From positions 1-24,288 of the forward strand of contig JBKJNH010000147.1 of assembly GCA_046596055.1 (NCBI GenBank): a stretch of 24,288 nt of DNA, in the 5' to 3' direction. Position 1 is the stretch's first letter. Each line of letters opens with the position of its first letter. This DNA is from JANPEF01 sp046596055. GTDB taxonomy: Bacteria; Eisenbacteria; RBG-16-71-46; DASYSL01. Shown one piece after another: positions 1 to 8,509 of this stretch. The position numbers were made by a program, and so were the translations under genes. Under the pieces are notes generated by a model. The model did no database searches. It saw only the letters and a program-made list of their open reading frames with translations, and was not told the DNA's origin.

Positions 1-1631
1 ATCTGCTGCACGGTCTGCACGTTCGTGCGCAGGTCGCCGAGCGTGGCGCCGAAGGCGAGTGCGAGGCTGAAGCGCTCGGTCTGCCCCGGCCGCAGCGTGA
101 ACGGCCCCGAGGCGAAGAGGAAACCCAGGTTGTAGTTTGACGCCAGCGCCGAATCGAACCGCGCCGGCACGTTCGGGTCGGTGAACTTCTCGTAGAGGCG
201 CTGCGGCCAGTTCTGCGCGTCGGTGTAGAAGAGCACGTTGTCCGCCGTCGGGTCGGGGTTGCCGACGCCGGCGCGGATCCGGTTCATCTTGAAGCCGGTG
301 AGCCCGATCTGGTCGCTCTCGTTGAGGTCGGTGCGATCGAAGTTCGGCTCGCCATTGGTCGGCTGGCCGTCGAGCTCGCCGGTGTCGCCGGTCTCGGCGA
401 CGCCGTCGGCGCCGACGTCGTGGAACTCGGCCGTCCAGTCGAGGTCCTCGTCGCCGGTCCACCAGCGACCGGCCTTGTACGCCGGGCGATCCTCGAGCGG
501 GCCGTAGGCGATCTCGAACTTCGCGAGGTCGTAGCGCGAGAGCACCTCGGCGCGGATCGCGTTGACCCCGACGACGACCGAGCCCTCGCCTGCATCCCGC
601 CGCTCGTTGAGGATGCCGTCCTCGTCGTCGTCGAGCGCATTGAACGGATTGCCCGGCGTCTCGAGGTAGGCGTAGCCCAGGTAGCCGGTGCGCCCGCAGT
701 TGCCCGAGAGGTCGCGGCCGTGGCCGTTGCGATCCCAGGTGTAGACCAGGTTGAGGCGCGATGACTTGTCGAAGAACGCGTTGTCGTCGTCGGACTCGAA
801 GATGCCGTCGCACGATAGCGCCGAGCCACCGACCCCGGAGTCCATGTACAGGCCGAAGATGATGTTGTCCGCGTAGTCGGTCGTCGACTCGTTCGTGATG
901 TCGTAGTGCCAGAAGATGACGTTGCCGGCCTGCGGATTGGCCCACTGGAAGCCGCGGACCTCGACGCGCAAGCCGAGCCCGCGCCGCGTCGAATCGCGGC
1001 TGTCGGGAAAGTAGTCCCACGCGTCGTAGAACTGGTCGTCCATGACGGTGAAGCTCTCCTGGTCGGCCGCGGGGCGCTTGCCGAAGTAGCCGTTCCAGCT
1101 CCCCGCCCAGCCCGCGTCGTCCGGGTCCTGCAGCTTGTCCGGCCAGCGCGTCGGCCACGTGCGCGGGTCGTTGCTGATCGCCGGAGCGCGGCCGCGATTC
1201 GTGTCGGGGCTGTCCTGGAAGTAGCCCGGGCGCGGCTCGAAGCGCATCACGCGGCTGAAGAAGGGGCTGATCCCCTGCCGCTCGCGGAAGCCCGTCTCCA
1301 TGATGTAAGCCTCGTCGCCGCCGCGCTGCGTGATCTTCGCCAGCACGAACGGCGTGATCCCGTCGCCGTAGTTCATGCCGCTGCCCTTCGGCACCTCGAC
1401 CGAGTGGAACACGGACAGGTCGACGTTCTGCGGATCCGCCGGGTAGTCGCCCACCATGCCGAAATTCCAGAACAGCGTCCGGATGCGAGCCGCGTCGTGC
1501 GTTCCCGAGCGCTCGGCGTCGGCGCGGCCCCGCTCGTCGAACGGGACGGGGGTGATGACCTGCGCGCGTGCGCCAACGGGTGCGAGGACGAGCAGCAGGG
1601 CGACGAGGCCGAAGCCGCGGACGGCGCTCAC
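1..1631 (-). CDS. large secreted protein, C-terminus cut by window edge
   Basis: The frame is open from a GTG at 1631 to the window edge (543 codons). The GTG overlaps the TGA of the receptor gene in a GTGA junction, which fixes the start and makes it the last visible member of the LacI operon. The N-terminus is a signal peptide: a basic start, a Leu/Val-rich core, then an Ala-Arg-Ala-Gln cleavage region near residue 24. The rest is soluble, rich in Asp, Gly and aromatic residues, with an Asp-run DDDEDG at about residue 332 that resembles a calcium-binding loop. I do not recognise a named family. Proteins of this type often follow TonB-dependent receptors in FCB-group genomes. A role in surface or periplasmic handling of the receptor's substrate is inference from position only. 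Confidence 0.8.
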   Translation of the reverse strand, partial: MSAVRGFGLVALLLVLAPVGARAQVITPVPFDERGRADAERSGTHDAARIRTLFWNFGMVGDYPADPQNVDLSVFHSVEVPKGSGMNYGDGITPFVLAKITQRGGDEAYIMETGFRERQGISPFFSRVMRFEPRPGYFQDSPDTNRGRAPAISNDPRTWPTRWPDKLQDPDDAGWAGSWNGYFGKRPAADQESFTVMDDQFYDAWDYFPDSRDSTRRGLGLRVEVRGFQWANPQAGNVIFWHYDITNESTTDYADNIIFGLYMDSGVGGSALSCDGIFESDDDNAFFDKSSRLNLVYTWDRNGHGRDLSGNCGRTGYLGYAYLETPGNPFNALDDDEDGILNERRDAGEGSVVVGVNAIRAEVLSRYDLAKFEIAYGPLEDRPAYKAGRWWTGDEDLDWTAEFHDVGADGVAETGDTGELDGQPTNGEPNFDRTDLNESDQIGLTGFKMNRIRAGVGNPDPTADNVLFYTDAQNWPQRLYEKFTDPNVPARFDSALASNYNLGFLFASGPFTLRPGQTERFSLALAFGATLGDLRTNVQTVQQ

Positions 1632-4300
1632 TGCGTGCCTCCCCCGCCCCACGGGCCGGCGAAGCTCACGCCCACCTCGATGCGGCGCGGCGAGTACAGG
1701 AGGCTCGGGTTGCTGAGGGCGAACTGGTCGGTGACCGGGAACAGGGAGTAGTACGGGCTCCCGGTCGTCGCGAAGACGGTGCCGTTGAAGTACTCGGTGT
1801 CGAACACGTTGAAGATGCGCACGAATGCTCCCAGGGGGGCGCGGCCCAGCCGCAGTGTCTTTTCGCCACGCAGGTCGAGGACGATCCCGGCGGGCTTCCG
1901 CCCCGAGTTCGCCTCCTGCCCGAATCCGAAGCCGCCGATCACGTTCGGAGTGTACGGCTGCCCGCTGCCGATGCGCAGGATCGCCGCCGCCGAGAAGTCC
2001 TCGGGGCGGGCCAGGTTCGCCGTCAGGTTGAGCGTATGGCGCTGGTCCCAGTTGAGCGGGATATTGCGCGGCCTCGGATCCTCGCCCGCGGCGGCGCGCG
2101 TCGCGGTCTCGCGCGGGTCACTCGAGTTGCCCTGCGCCCGCTGCCACGTGTAGTCGAGCGTCATCCCGAAGAGGCCGCGCGGCCTGAGGTCGAACGCGAG
2201 CGTGAAGCCGAGCACACTGCCGAAGTCCACGTTGGTCAGGCGCGCGTACTCCGCGCCGTTGTACATCTCGATGAACTCGACGCCGAGCAGGTCGCGGATG
2301 TCCTTGTAGAACACGGTGAGGTCGACGCCCAGGTCCTCGCTCACGGCCTGCTTGTAGCCGCCCTCGTACTGCACTGTGACCTCCGGCCCGATGTCGGGGT
2401 TGCCGAGCACGCCGACGGCCGAGGTCGCCTCGGGCGTGGCCTGGAGCTGGTCGAGAACCGAGTAGTCGGCGTTCTGGAAGATCTGCCCGATCGGCGGGAA
2501 CTGCGCGAAGTGACCGTAGGCGAAGTGCGTCGCCGAGCGCGGTCCCGTCGGCCACGACACGCCGATGCGCGGTGAGAAGATCGTCTTCTTCGTCGTCGCC
2601 GTGGCCCTCGATTCCGGCGCGCCCGCGATGTCGTTCGCCGGGTTCGCGAGGTCGCTCGGCACCGTGGAGCGGGCGTCGAACATGTCCAACCGCAGCCCGA
2701 CGCGCGCGGTCAGGTCGTTCCATTCGATCTGGTTCTGGGCGAACGCGGCGGCGATCACCGGGAAGTAGAGTTGCGGCGCCGCGTAGTCCGGCGGATCCGA
2801 CGAGACGCGGACGAGCGTCTCGGTGCCGTTGACGACCGGATACGTCAGGTATCCCATCGTCCCGAACTCGACGCGCGGAAGCTGCAGCTCGACTCCGGTC
2901 TTGAACTGGCTCATCGTCGAGGCCTGGCGGACGTACGAACCCTTGATCAGCAGCGCGTTCGTGTTCTGGTGGAAGCGCGTCGGGCTCACGCCGGCGTAGT
3001 AGTAGCCGTCCTCCGACAGCAGCTTCCCCGCCGAGTCGTAGCGCGAGTCGTAGAAGTCGTCGTAGACGAGGTCCGTGTAGTCGAAGTAGTTCTGCCGGAT
3101 GCTCACGTTGTAGAACGACTTCGGATTCAGCACGTGGTTGACGTCGAGGCCGTGCACGATCGAGTAGGTGTGCTGCTTCGGCCGCGCGTCGGGCATGTAG
3201 GCGAACGCCCACTCGGTGCGCTGGGCGTCGATCACGTTGACGATCGCCTGGTAGCCGACCTCGACGTTGGCGAGCGAACGGTTCGAGACCTTCGCCACGC
3301 CCGACCACTCGCGCGAGGTGCCCAGCGGCACCTCGGCGCCGTCCCCCGTGGGGATGAGCGTGGCCGTCGCCTGGTCGAAGTCGGTCGGCTTGATGACGTC
3401 GTTGCCGTGGACCCAATCGTCGAAGTAACCGCGCCGCGCGGTGGCGAGGAACAGCGTGTTCGGCAGCGGGGTCGGCCCGGTCACGCCCAGCTGGAAGCTG
3501 CGCGAGTCCAGCATGCTGAAGTCATAGTCGGCGACCCGGCGCGCGGATCCGGTCGGGAACAGGAAGCCCCCGCTGTAGACCTCGCCGTTCCACTTGAATT
3601 GCTCGCTGCCGCGCTTGAGGACGGCGTTGACGACGCCGCTCTGCGCCTGTCCGTACTCGGCGTCGAACGTGCCGCTGATGACCTGCACTTCCTCGAGCAG
3701 CGAACGGTCGAGCCGCAGCGTCGACTTGTTGTCGTAGGCGTTGTTCACCGAGACTCCGTCGACCTGATACTGCACCTCGCCGAGGCGGCCGCCGCGGAAG
3801 TGGCCGTCGACGACGCCGGCCTGCAGGTTCACCACGTCGTCCAGGCTCTGCACGGGCAGTTTCTCGATCTCGGCCGAGGAGACGTTGACCAGCGAACTCG
3901 TCTTCCCCACGTCGACGACGGGGCGGGTCGACTTGACGACGACTTCCGCGATCTCGACCGCGGACTCGGCCAGCGTCGCATCGAGCTTCGCGGTCAGGTC
4001 GGCCGAGACCTGGACCCCGGTCATCACGACCGGACCATAGCCCAGCAGTGCGAAGCGGACGTCGTACGCCCCGGGTGGCAGGTTGAGGATCGTGTAGCGG
4101 CCTTCGCCATCGGTCACCGCCCCGGTGCGGACTGCGGGGATCGCAACGTTCACCCCGACGAGCGGACGCTTCTGCGCGTCGAGCACGCGGCCGGCGATCT
4201 TTCCGGTCGTGCCCGCCCACGCATCGCGCACGCCCCCGCCGACCGTCCCCCCGAGTGCAAGGACGGCGGCGAGCGCGAGACTGGTGAGTCGTCGGATCAC
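1628..4300 (-). CDS. TonB-dependent outer-membrane receptor
   Basis: This 890-residue protein is predicted to be an outer-membrane receptor that imports a ligand using TonB energy. A signal peptide (about 1-29) is followed by a carboxypeptidase-regulatory-like beta domain (about 31-110, with TDGEGRYTILNLPPGAYDV), a plug domain (about 115-235, including YQVDGVSVNN and DAEYGQAQSGVVN) and a long beta-barrel to the C-terminus. That three-part layout is the SusC-like type of FCB bacteria. The chain ends in a Gly-rich tail after IEVGVSF rather than on the usual terminal aromatic residue. The GTG start at 4300 overlaps the upstream TGA (GTGA). The frame stays open further upstream to about 6040, but that part lies inside the CBM9 gene and has no coding sense. 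Neighbours suggest a carbohydrate or glycoconjugate ligand (inference). Confidence 0.92.
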   Translation of the reverse strand: MIRRLTSLALAAVLALGGTVGGGVRDAWAGTTGKIAGRVLDAQKRPLVGVNVAIPAVRTGAVTDGEGRYTILNLPPGAYDVRFALLGYGPVVMTGVQVSADLTAKLDATLAESAVEIAEVVVKSTRPVVDVGKTSSLVNVSSAEIEKLPVQSLDDVVNLQAGVVDGHFRGGRLGEVQYQVDGVSVNNAYDNKSTLRLDRSLLEEVQVISGTFDAEYGQAQSGVVNAVLKRGSEQFKWNGEVYSGGFLFPTGSARRVADYDFSMLDSRSFQLGVTGPTPLPNTLFLATARRGYFDDWVHGNDVIKPTDFDQATATLIPTGDGAEVPLGTSREWSGVAKVSNRSLANVEVGYQAIVNVIDAQRTEWAFAYMPDARPKQHTYSIVHGLDVNHVLNPKSFYNVSIRQNYFDYTDLVYDDFYDSRYDSAGKLLSEDGYYYAGVSPTRFHQNTNALLIKGSYVRQASTMSQFKTGVELQLPRVEFGTMGYLTYPVVNGTETLVRVSSDPPDYAAPQLYFPVIAAAFAQNQIEWNDLTARVGLRLDMFDARSTVPSDLANPANDIAGAPESRATATTKKTIFSPRIGVSWPTGPRSATHFAYGHFAQFPPIGQIFQNADYSVLDQLQATPEATSAVGVLGNPDIGPEVTVQYEGGYKQAVSEDLGVDLTVFYKDIRDLLGVEFIEMYNGAEYARLTNVDFGSVLGFTLAFDLRPRGLFGMTLDYTWQRAQGNSSDPRETATRAAAGEDPRPRNIPLNWDQRHTLNLTANLARPEDFSAAAILRIGSGQPYTPNVIGGFGFGQEANSGRKPAGIVLDLRGEKTLRLGRAPLGAFVRIFNVFDTEYFNGTVFATTGSPYYSLFPVTDQFALSNPSLLYSPRRIEVGVSFAGPWGGGGTQ

Positions 4301-6186
4301 TGAACGAAGGTGAGCTTGCCGGACAGCGTCGTCCGCTCGGCTCCGGTCGCAGGGTCGCTGACGCGCAGACGGTAGAACAGGAGACCGGAATCCCCGCCGC
4401 GTGGCACGACGATCTGGCCCTCGCCGGCGGGACGGACGCCCAGGTTCTGCTCGAACTGCTTGCGCCCCGTCACGTCGAAGGTCTCGAGCACGAGGCGACT
4501 TGCCTGGGCCAGCTGAACGCGCACGCTTGCGCTCTCCCGGAATGGATTCGGTGCGGCGCCGAGGATCGCGTAGGCATTGCGCCCGCCGGGCAGGGGATCC
4601 CCCACCGCGACGACGTACGTCGGGTCGGCCACCGCCCACGCCGGACAACACGAGGCGCTGCGCTCGCGCATCCACCAGGTGCGCGTCGCGTAGCTGTCGG
4701 TGAACGGCGTGAACGAGTCGCCGTCGTGCCAGATGAAGCCCAGGTGCACGACGCCGTCGCCGAGGCCGGACGGATACCCGAGCTTCGTCAGGTCGACGGC
4801 GAGCTCGGCCGTGTAGCCCGCGTCCGGCGACAGCCCCGTCGTGTCGACGGTCGTGCCGGGCTTGAGCACGAGCGCGATCTGCGCGCCGCTCAGCGAGTCG
4901 CGCAGGAACGGCAGGTAGTCCTCCGCCAGAGCGGTGCCCGACTGCGAGATGCGCGTCGTCAGCGCCCGGCCCAGCAGCTGGCGGTCGCTGCCGCGCAGCG
5001 TCTTCTCGGTGAGGAAGACCGAGAAGCCGTCCCAGCGATCGGGAAGGTGGATGTTCTGCACGGCCTGGTCGTCCACGTCCCAGCCGAAGTAGAGCCAGTT
5101 GCCCTTGACGACGTACTTCACGCGCGCTTCCCCCGGGTCGAGGATCGCCGCCTGGCCGCCGTTGACCGGCGGCTGGTACTGCCCGGAGCGATGCTGCGCC
5201 ACGCCCCCGTAGCTGGCACGCAGCGCGTCGTCTCCGTAGCGCAGCGTGATCTGCGGCGACTGGGCCCACACCGGGTCGTTGAGGTTGCCGTCGACGACCG
5301 GCGCGGCGAGCGCGCCGGCGCTGGGCAGGATCAGCTCGGGGCCGATGGCCGGCGCCGGACCCGAGGCCACCGTGACGCCGGGCCGGGAGTGGATGCGGAC
5401 CTGGCCGTACCAGCCCACGTTGCCCCACGGGTCCTGCCACCACGTCCGGTTGGCCCTCACCCCGCCGGTGTTCGGCCAGTAGAAGTCGCAGTCGTAGACC
5501 GAGACGTTCCATTCGATGATGTCGCCGTCGGGATCGGTGATGTCGTAGCCCATGACGCCGAGGTCGAAACGCATCTCGATCCAGTAACCCGAGTCGAGTC
5601 CGTGCGTGTCGTCGTTGACGATGCCGTTGACGATCGTCACGGCGTCCCATGCCGCGATCTGCTCGGGCGTGCGCGGCGAACCGACCGGCTCCTCGGCCCA
5701 CTGGCCCTTGAAGGCCGGCGCCTGTCCGACCGGCGGCGTGCCGATCTGGCCGAAGTAGTACCAGCCGTAGACGTACTCGGCGGGCGGCTTCGGCGCGCCG
5801 GTCGACGCGTGATTCTTGAGATCCATGAGCAGGCCGTCCATGCGGTCCAGTTCTCCCGAACCGCCAATGGACTTGTCGCGCACGTGCGCGCCCAGGTAGA
5901 GCTGGTTGCCCACGGTGAGGAACTTGAGCGTGGCCCTTGTCGAGTCGGAGGGAGCGGGAGTCCCCTCGGGCTTCCAGCCGCTGCCGGGTACGCCGGAGTC
6001 GACTCCGTAGCGGATGACGGTCGACTCGGCGAGCGCCCATGCGGGTTCGTTCAGATTTCCATCGAGAGTGATCGGAGCGCCATTCGTTGAACGGGCCCAG
6101 ATCGCGTCCGCGCGCTGTGCATGCGCGGCGCCGGCGGCGGCGAGGCCCGCCGTGGCGACGACCGCGACGAGGATGAGCTTCTTCAT
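4297..6186 (-). CDS. secreted protein with two CBM9-like domains and FlgD/T9SS-like C-terminus
   Basis: This is a 629-residue secreted protein. A signal peptide (about 1-23, ending in AHA-Q) is followed by two related beta-sandwich domains that open with the typical CBM9 strand pattern: APITLDGNLNEPAW at 37-50 and APVVDGNLNDPVW at 295-307. The C-terminal 90 residues contain APNPF (545-549), TFDVTGR and GLLFYRLRV, which fit the FlgD-Ig or type-IX-sorting-like domains found at the ends of FCB secreted proteins. CBM9 domains bind sugar chain ends; here the ligand is unknown. The ATG at 6186 lies in an ATGA overlap with the lacI-family stop, with AGGAGA about 8 nt upstream. Its position between regulator and receptor suggests a substrate-binding or processing partner of the receptor (inference). 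Confidence 0.87.
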   Translation of the reverse strand: MKKLILVAVVATAGLAAAGAAHAQRADAIWARSTNGAPITLDGNLNEPAWALAESTVIRYGVDSGVPGSGWKPEGTPAPSDSTRATLKFLTVGNQLYLGAHVRDKSIGGSGELDRMDGLLMDLKNHASTGAPKPPAEYVYGWYYFGQIGTPPVGQAPAFKGQWAEEPVGSPRTPEQIAAWDAVTIVNGIVNDDTHGLDSGYWIEMRFDLGVMGYDITDPDGDIIEWNVSVYDCDFYWPNTGGVRANRTWWQDPWGNVGWYGQVRIHSRPGVTVASGPAPAIGPELILPSAGALAAPVVDGNLNDPVWAQSPQITLRYGDDALRASYGGVAQHRSGQYQPPVNGGQAAILDPGEARVKYVVKGNWLYFGWDVDDQAVQNIHLPDRWDGFSVFLTEKTLRGSDRQLLGRALTTRISQSGTALAEDYLPFLRDSLSGAQIALVLKPGTTVDTTGLSPDAGYTAELAVDLTKLGYPSGLGDGVVHLGFIWHDGDSFTPFTDSYATRTWWMRERSASCCPAWAVADPTYVVAVGDPLPGGRNAYAILGAAPNPFRESASVRVQLAQASRLVLETFDVTGRKQFEQNLGVRPAGEGQIVVPRGGDSGLLFYRLRVSDPATGAERTTLSGKLTFVQ

Positions 6187-7232
6187 GATGAGGTTCTCCT
6201 GGCCCGTGGCGTGGCCGATCGCGCTTCGGTGCCGGCGCGCTCCGATCCGCAGGAGCGGCGGATCACGAGCGTGGCCGGGGTGACTTCATGACGGCGCCTG
6301 GAGGAGACACCGTTCTTGCCGTCGATCAGCCGTTGCACGGCGCGGGCGCCGAGGTCGAGCAGGTCGACGTTGACACTGGTCAGCGGCGGGTTCAGGTAGC
6401 GGGCCATGGCGATGTCATCGAATCCGACGACGGCCATGTCCTCGGGAACGCGCAGCCCCGCCTGGGCAAGCGCGCTCATTGCACCAATTGCCATGTAGTC
6501 GTTGGCGACGAAGATTGCCGTGGGGCGCGGCCGAAGGGCGAGAACTCGCGCCACCGCGGCGTAGCCCGAGGGCTCGGTGAAGTCGCCCCTCGTGACGAAT
6601 GCCGGATCGGGCGTGATCCCGCGAGTCTCGAGCGACTTCCGCCAGCCGTCGAGACGCTGGCGCGCGTCCGCGTTCTGTGTCGGGCCGGCGATCGTGGCGA
6701 TGCGCCGGTGACCGAGGTCGAGCAGGTGCGTCACGGCGGTCGCAGCCCCGCCGAGGTTGTCGATCGAGATCGAGTCGACCCCGACTGCGCGCACGCCCGG
6801 ATCGAGCAGCACGAGGGGGAAACCCGGTCCTGCCGCCTTGACCAGGCTCGCGGTGTCGAGGTCGGGCGCCATGACGATGAGGCCCTCGATGCGTCCTCGC
6901 ATGGCGCGCAGCGCGCCCACGAGGTCGGCACTGTCGGCGTGCGAACTCGAGACCAGCAGGTGCAATCCGTCCCGCCGCGCCCTCAGGTCGACGCCGCGCA
7001 AGACCTCGGAGAAGAACTCGCCGTACAGGTCGGGAAGGAGGACGCCAAGGGCGTGGGTGCGACTCGTGATGAGGCTGCGGGCGGCCTCGTTCGGCGTGTA
7101 GTCGAGCTGCGTGGCGGCTTGCTTCACCCGCACTCGCGTCTCGGACTTCACCCGCACGTTGTCGTTGAGGACGCGCGAAACGGTCGCGACAGAGACCCCC
7201 GCCGCGCGGGCGACATCACGAATCGTGGCCAT
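6183..7232 (-). CDS. LacI-family transcriptional regulator
   Basis: This 349-residue sugar-responsive regulator has an N-terminal helix-turn-helix (2-25, IRDVARAAGVSVATVSRVL), a hinge helix PNEAARSL (47-54) and a periplasmic-binding-protein-like effector domain (about 60-330) with the usual GVLLPD and VVGFDDIAMARYLNPPLTSV segments. In the family the hinge leucine inserts into a central CpG of a palindromic operator, and exactly such a site lies at 8324-8337. The gene heads an operon with CBM9, receptor and secreted-protein genes joined by 4-bp overlaps, so it probably controls them and itself. The ATG at 7232 has only a weak GGAA upstream. The tail of about 20 residues after RRSC is Arg/Ala/Ser-rich and probably unstructured. 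The effector sugar cannot be read from sequence. Confidence 0.95.
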   Translation of the reverse strand: MATIRDVARAAGVSVATVSRVLNDNVRVKSETRVRVKQAATQLDYTPNEAARSLITSRTHALGVLLPDLYGEFFSEVLRGVDLRARRDGLHLLVSSSHADSADLVGALRAMRGRIEGLIVMAPDLDTASLVKAAGPGFPLVLLDPGVRAVGVDSISIDNLGGAATAVTHLLDLGHRRIATIAGPTQNADARQRLDGWRKSLETRGITPDPAFVTRGDFTEPSGYAAVARVLALRPRPTAIFVANDYMAIGAMSALAQAGLRVPEDMAVVGFDDIAMARYLNPPLTSVNVDLLDLGARAVQRLIDGKNGVSSRRRHEVTPATLVIRRSCGSERAGTEARSATPRARRTSS

Positions 7233-7282
7233 GGAATCGTTCCGCGTCCGTCCTGGCAGGGGAGTTCGTAAGACCGGGAACG

Positions 7283-7317
7283 ACCCGCCCCACGGGAGGA
7301 GTCCACGTGGGGCGGGT
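7283..7317 (-). terminator. 12-bp perfect hairpin between secreted gene and lacI-family gene
   Basis: Arms 7283-7294 and 7306-7317 are perfect inverted repeats around an 11-nt loop. The hairpin sits 31 bp after the stop of the upstream minus-strand gene and about 50 bp before the lacI-family start. There is no T-run on the minus strand after it, so it may be a partial terminator, a processing or stability hairpin, or an attenuator that lowers expression of the regulator operon relative to the secreted protein. Confidence 0.6.
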
Positions 7318-7347
7318 GAGATTCATCGGATTCGCCTCGAGCCTGCG

Positions 7348-8133
7348 CTAGCGATAGTCGGCCTTGATGCGGCCCCAGCTCGAAGGTGCTGCCGGAACCG
7401 GGAAGGCGTCGTAGCAGATATTCCGCCACTCGGCGCGAAGACCACCGGTCCCGTTCGAGCCGAGCACCTGCACCCAGCCGCCGACGCGTGCCGGGCTGAG
7501 CATGCCCCACGAGCCGTGCCCTTCGGCCGGATTGCCCTCGTCGAACGCCAGCGGACCGCTGCTGAACGAGCCATTGGCGTTGGCCAGCGTGTACTCGATG
7601 GTCGCCGGGCTGGCGGCCGAGAGGCCGTTCGGCTTGTAGATCATGCCCATCGTGACCACGTCACCCTTGGCGTACGTCTGGCCGTTGGTTCCCGTGAACG
7701 AGTAGAACGGCAGGCGGCCGCCGAAGATGGCGATCTCGCCGCCGGTGTTCAGCATGAACACGCCGTCGACGTTGGGCGACCACCACGGCGACACGCGCAG
7801 GCCGAGTTCGCCATGGCCGGGCCCGGTGGCCACGACAGTCGCGCAGAACGAGAACCCATCGCTGTTCTGGAAATCGACCGGATTCACGTTGTCGGTCGAG
7901 AAGCTCCAGGCATGACGATTGGCATAGCCATGAGGACCCGCCGGGTTCATCAGGTCCTGGATGACGATGAGGGCGAGATCGTTGTCGACGGTCGAGAGGA
8001 ACGAGTCGGGGTTGTCGTTGAACACGCGCTCGGCGATGACAATGCTGTTGACTGCCGGGGTCGCCGAGGCGACGGGGGCAAGCGCAAGACCGGCGAGAGC
8101 AAGCGTCGTAAAGAAGTAACGATTCGGATTCAT
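7348..8133 (-). CDS. secreted protein of unknown function, LacI-controlled
   Basis: This is a 261-residue exported protein. I chose the ATG at 8133 because AGGAGG lies 7-8 nt upstream and a clean signal peptide follows (basic MNPNR, hydrophobic core, cleavage near ASA-TPA at about residue 24). An upstream in-frame start at 8211 would add 26 Arg-rich residues ahead of the signal peptide and is rejected. The mature part is Gly/Asn/aromatic-rich and probably all-beta, without a family I can name. It ends with SSWGRIKADYR, a short basic-aromatic tail that could be a C-terminal signal. The promoter upstream carries a LacI-type operator, so expression probably follows the sugar sensed by the neighbouring regulator. 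It may be a binding protein or enzyme for that substrate (inference). Confidence 0.82.
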   Translation of the reverse strand: MNPNRYFFTTLALAGLALAPVASATPAVNSIVIAERVFNDNPDSFLSTVDNDLALIVIQDLMNPAGPHGYANRHAWSFSTDNVNPVDFQNSDGFSFCATVVATGPGHGELGLRVSPWWSPNVDGVFMLNTGGEIAIFGGRLPFYSFTGTNGQTYAKGDVVTMGMIYKPNGLSAASPATIEYTLANANGSFSSGPLAFDEGNPAEGHGSWGMLSPARVGGWVQVLGSNGTGGLRAEWRNICYDAFPVPAAPSSWGRIKADYR

Positions 8134-8323
8134 CAGGGACTTCCTCCTGAAGGCGGAGGCGCGTCGACGGGCTCCGGGCGGAGAACGTCGGGCGTCGGGG
8201 ATCGAGAGCAAGAAAAGACAAGGACGCGGAAAAACGCGAGAGGGAACGGGTTACTTCCGAGACGGGAATGGACTCGAAAAGCCGGGTCGAGGCTTCACCC
8301 GGGCCCTCGCTACCTCGCGTCGG

Positions 8324-8337
8324 TGAAAACGTTTACA
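8324..8337. promoter_or_regulatory. LacI-family operator palindrome
   Basis: TGAAAAC/GTTTACA is a 14-bp palindrome with one mismatch and a central CG, the classic shape of LacI/GalR/CcpA-type operators. It covers the -10 region of the minus-strand promoter described at 8330-8357, so binding should repress. The obvious candidate ligand is the LacI-family protein encoded at 6183-7232. Confidence 0.72.
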
Positions 8338-8357
8338 TGGGAAACGGGTTGTGTCAA
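8330..8357 (-). promoter_or_regulatory. promoter of the secreted protein gene
   Basis: On the minus strand a perfect TTGACA (8357-8352) is followed after 16 bp by TAAACG (8335-8330), which is also the right half of the operator. Transcription would start near 8323, giving a leader of about 190 nt that is pyrimidine-rich before the AGGAGG ribosome-binding site of the gene starting at 8133. Confidence 0.6.
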
Positions 8358-8368
8358 CCCCGTTCTGC

Positions 8369-8474
8369 CCCCCGGATCGTGGGGAATCGAGCTCCGGGGG
8401 ACCGGTCCGTTGCCGCACAAGGAGTTCGGCGGGTGAACCCCGGGAATTCCCCCCGCGCTCCCGCCCGGGGGGAA
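8369..8474. repeat. two strong GC hairpins in the divergent intergenic region
   Basis: Two perfect inverted repeats lie in the 376-bp gap between divergent genes: 8369-8376 with 8393-8400 (8 bp, 16-nt loop) and 8447-8455 with 8466-8474 (9 bp, 10-nt loop). They sit upstream of the -35 of the secreted gene and upstream of the small membrane protein gene. I see no coding sequence here. They could insulate the two divergent units; no T-run supports classical termination. Confidence 0.4.
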
Positions 8475-8509
8475 GCAAGAGCCGGGCCCGATCGGGTAGA
8501 TTCCGCACC

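Noticed and set aside
680..730. Transposon or phage signature in the window
   Set aside because: No transposase, integrase, terminal repeats or target duplications were seen anywhere in the window.
1628..6040. One very long minus-strand open frame that would fuse the receptor to an extra 580-residue N-terminus
   Set aside because: The extra part is an Arg/Gly-rich shadow of the CBM9 gene; the receptor's signal peptide starts at the GTG at 4300.
7233..7243. GGAATCGTTCC as an autoregulatory operator next to the lacI-family start
   Set aside because: The palindrome is short, off-centre relative to CpG and unlike the clear site at 8324-8337.
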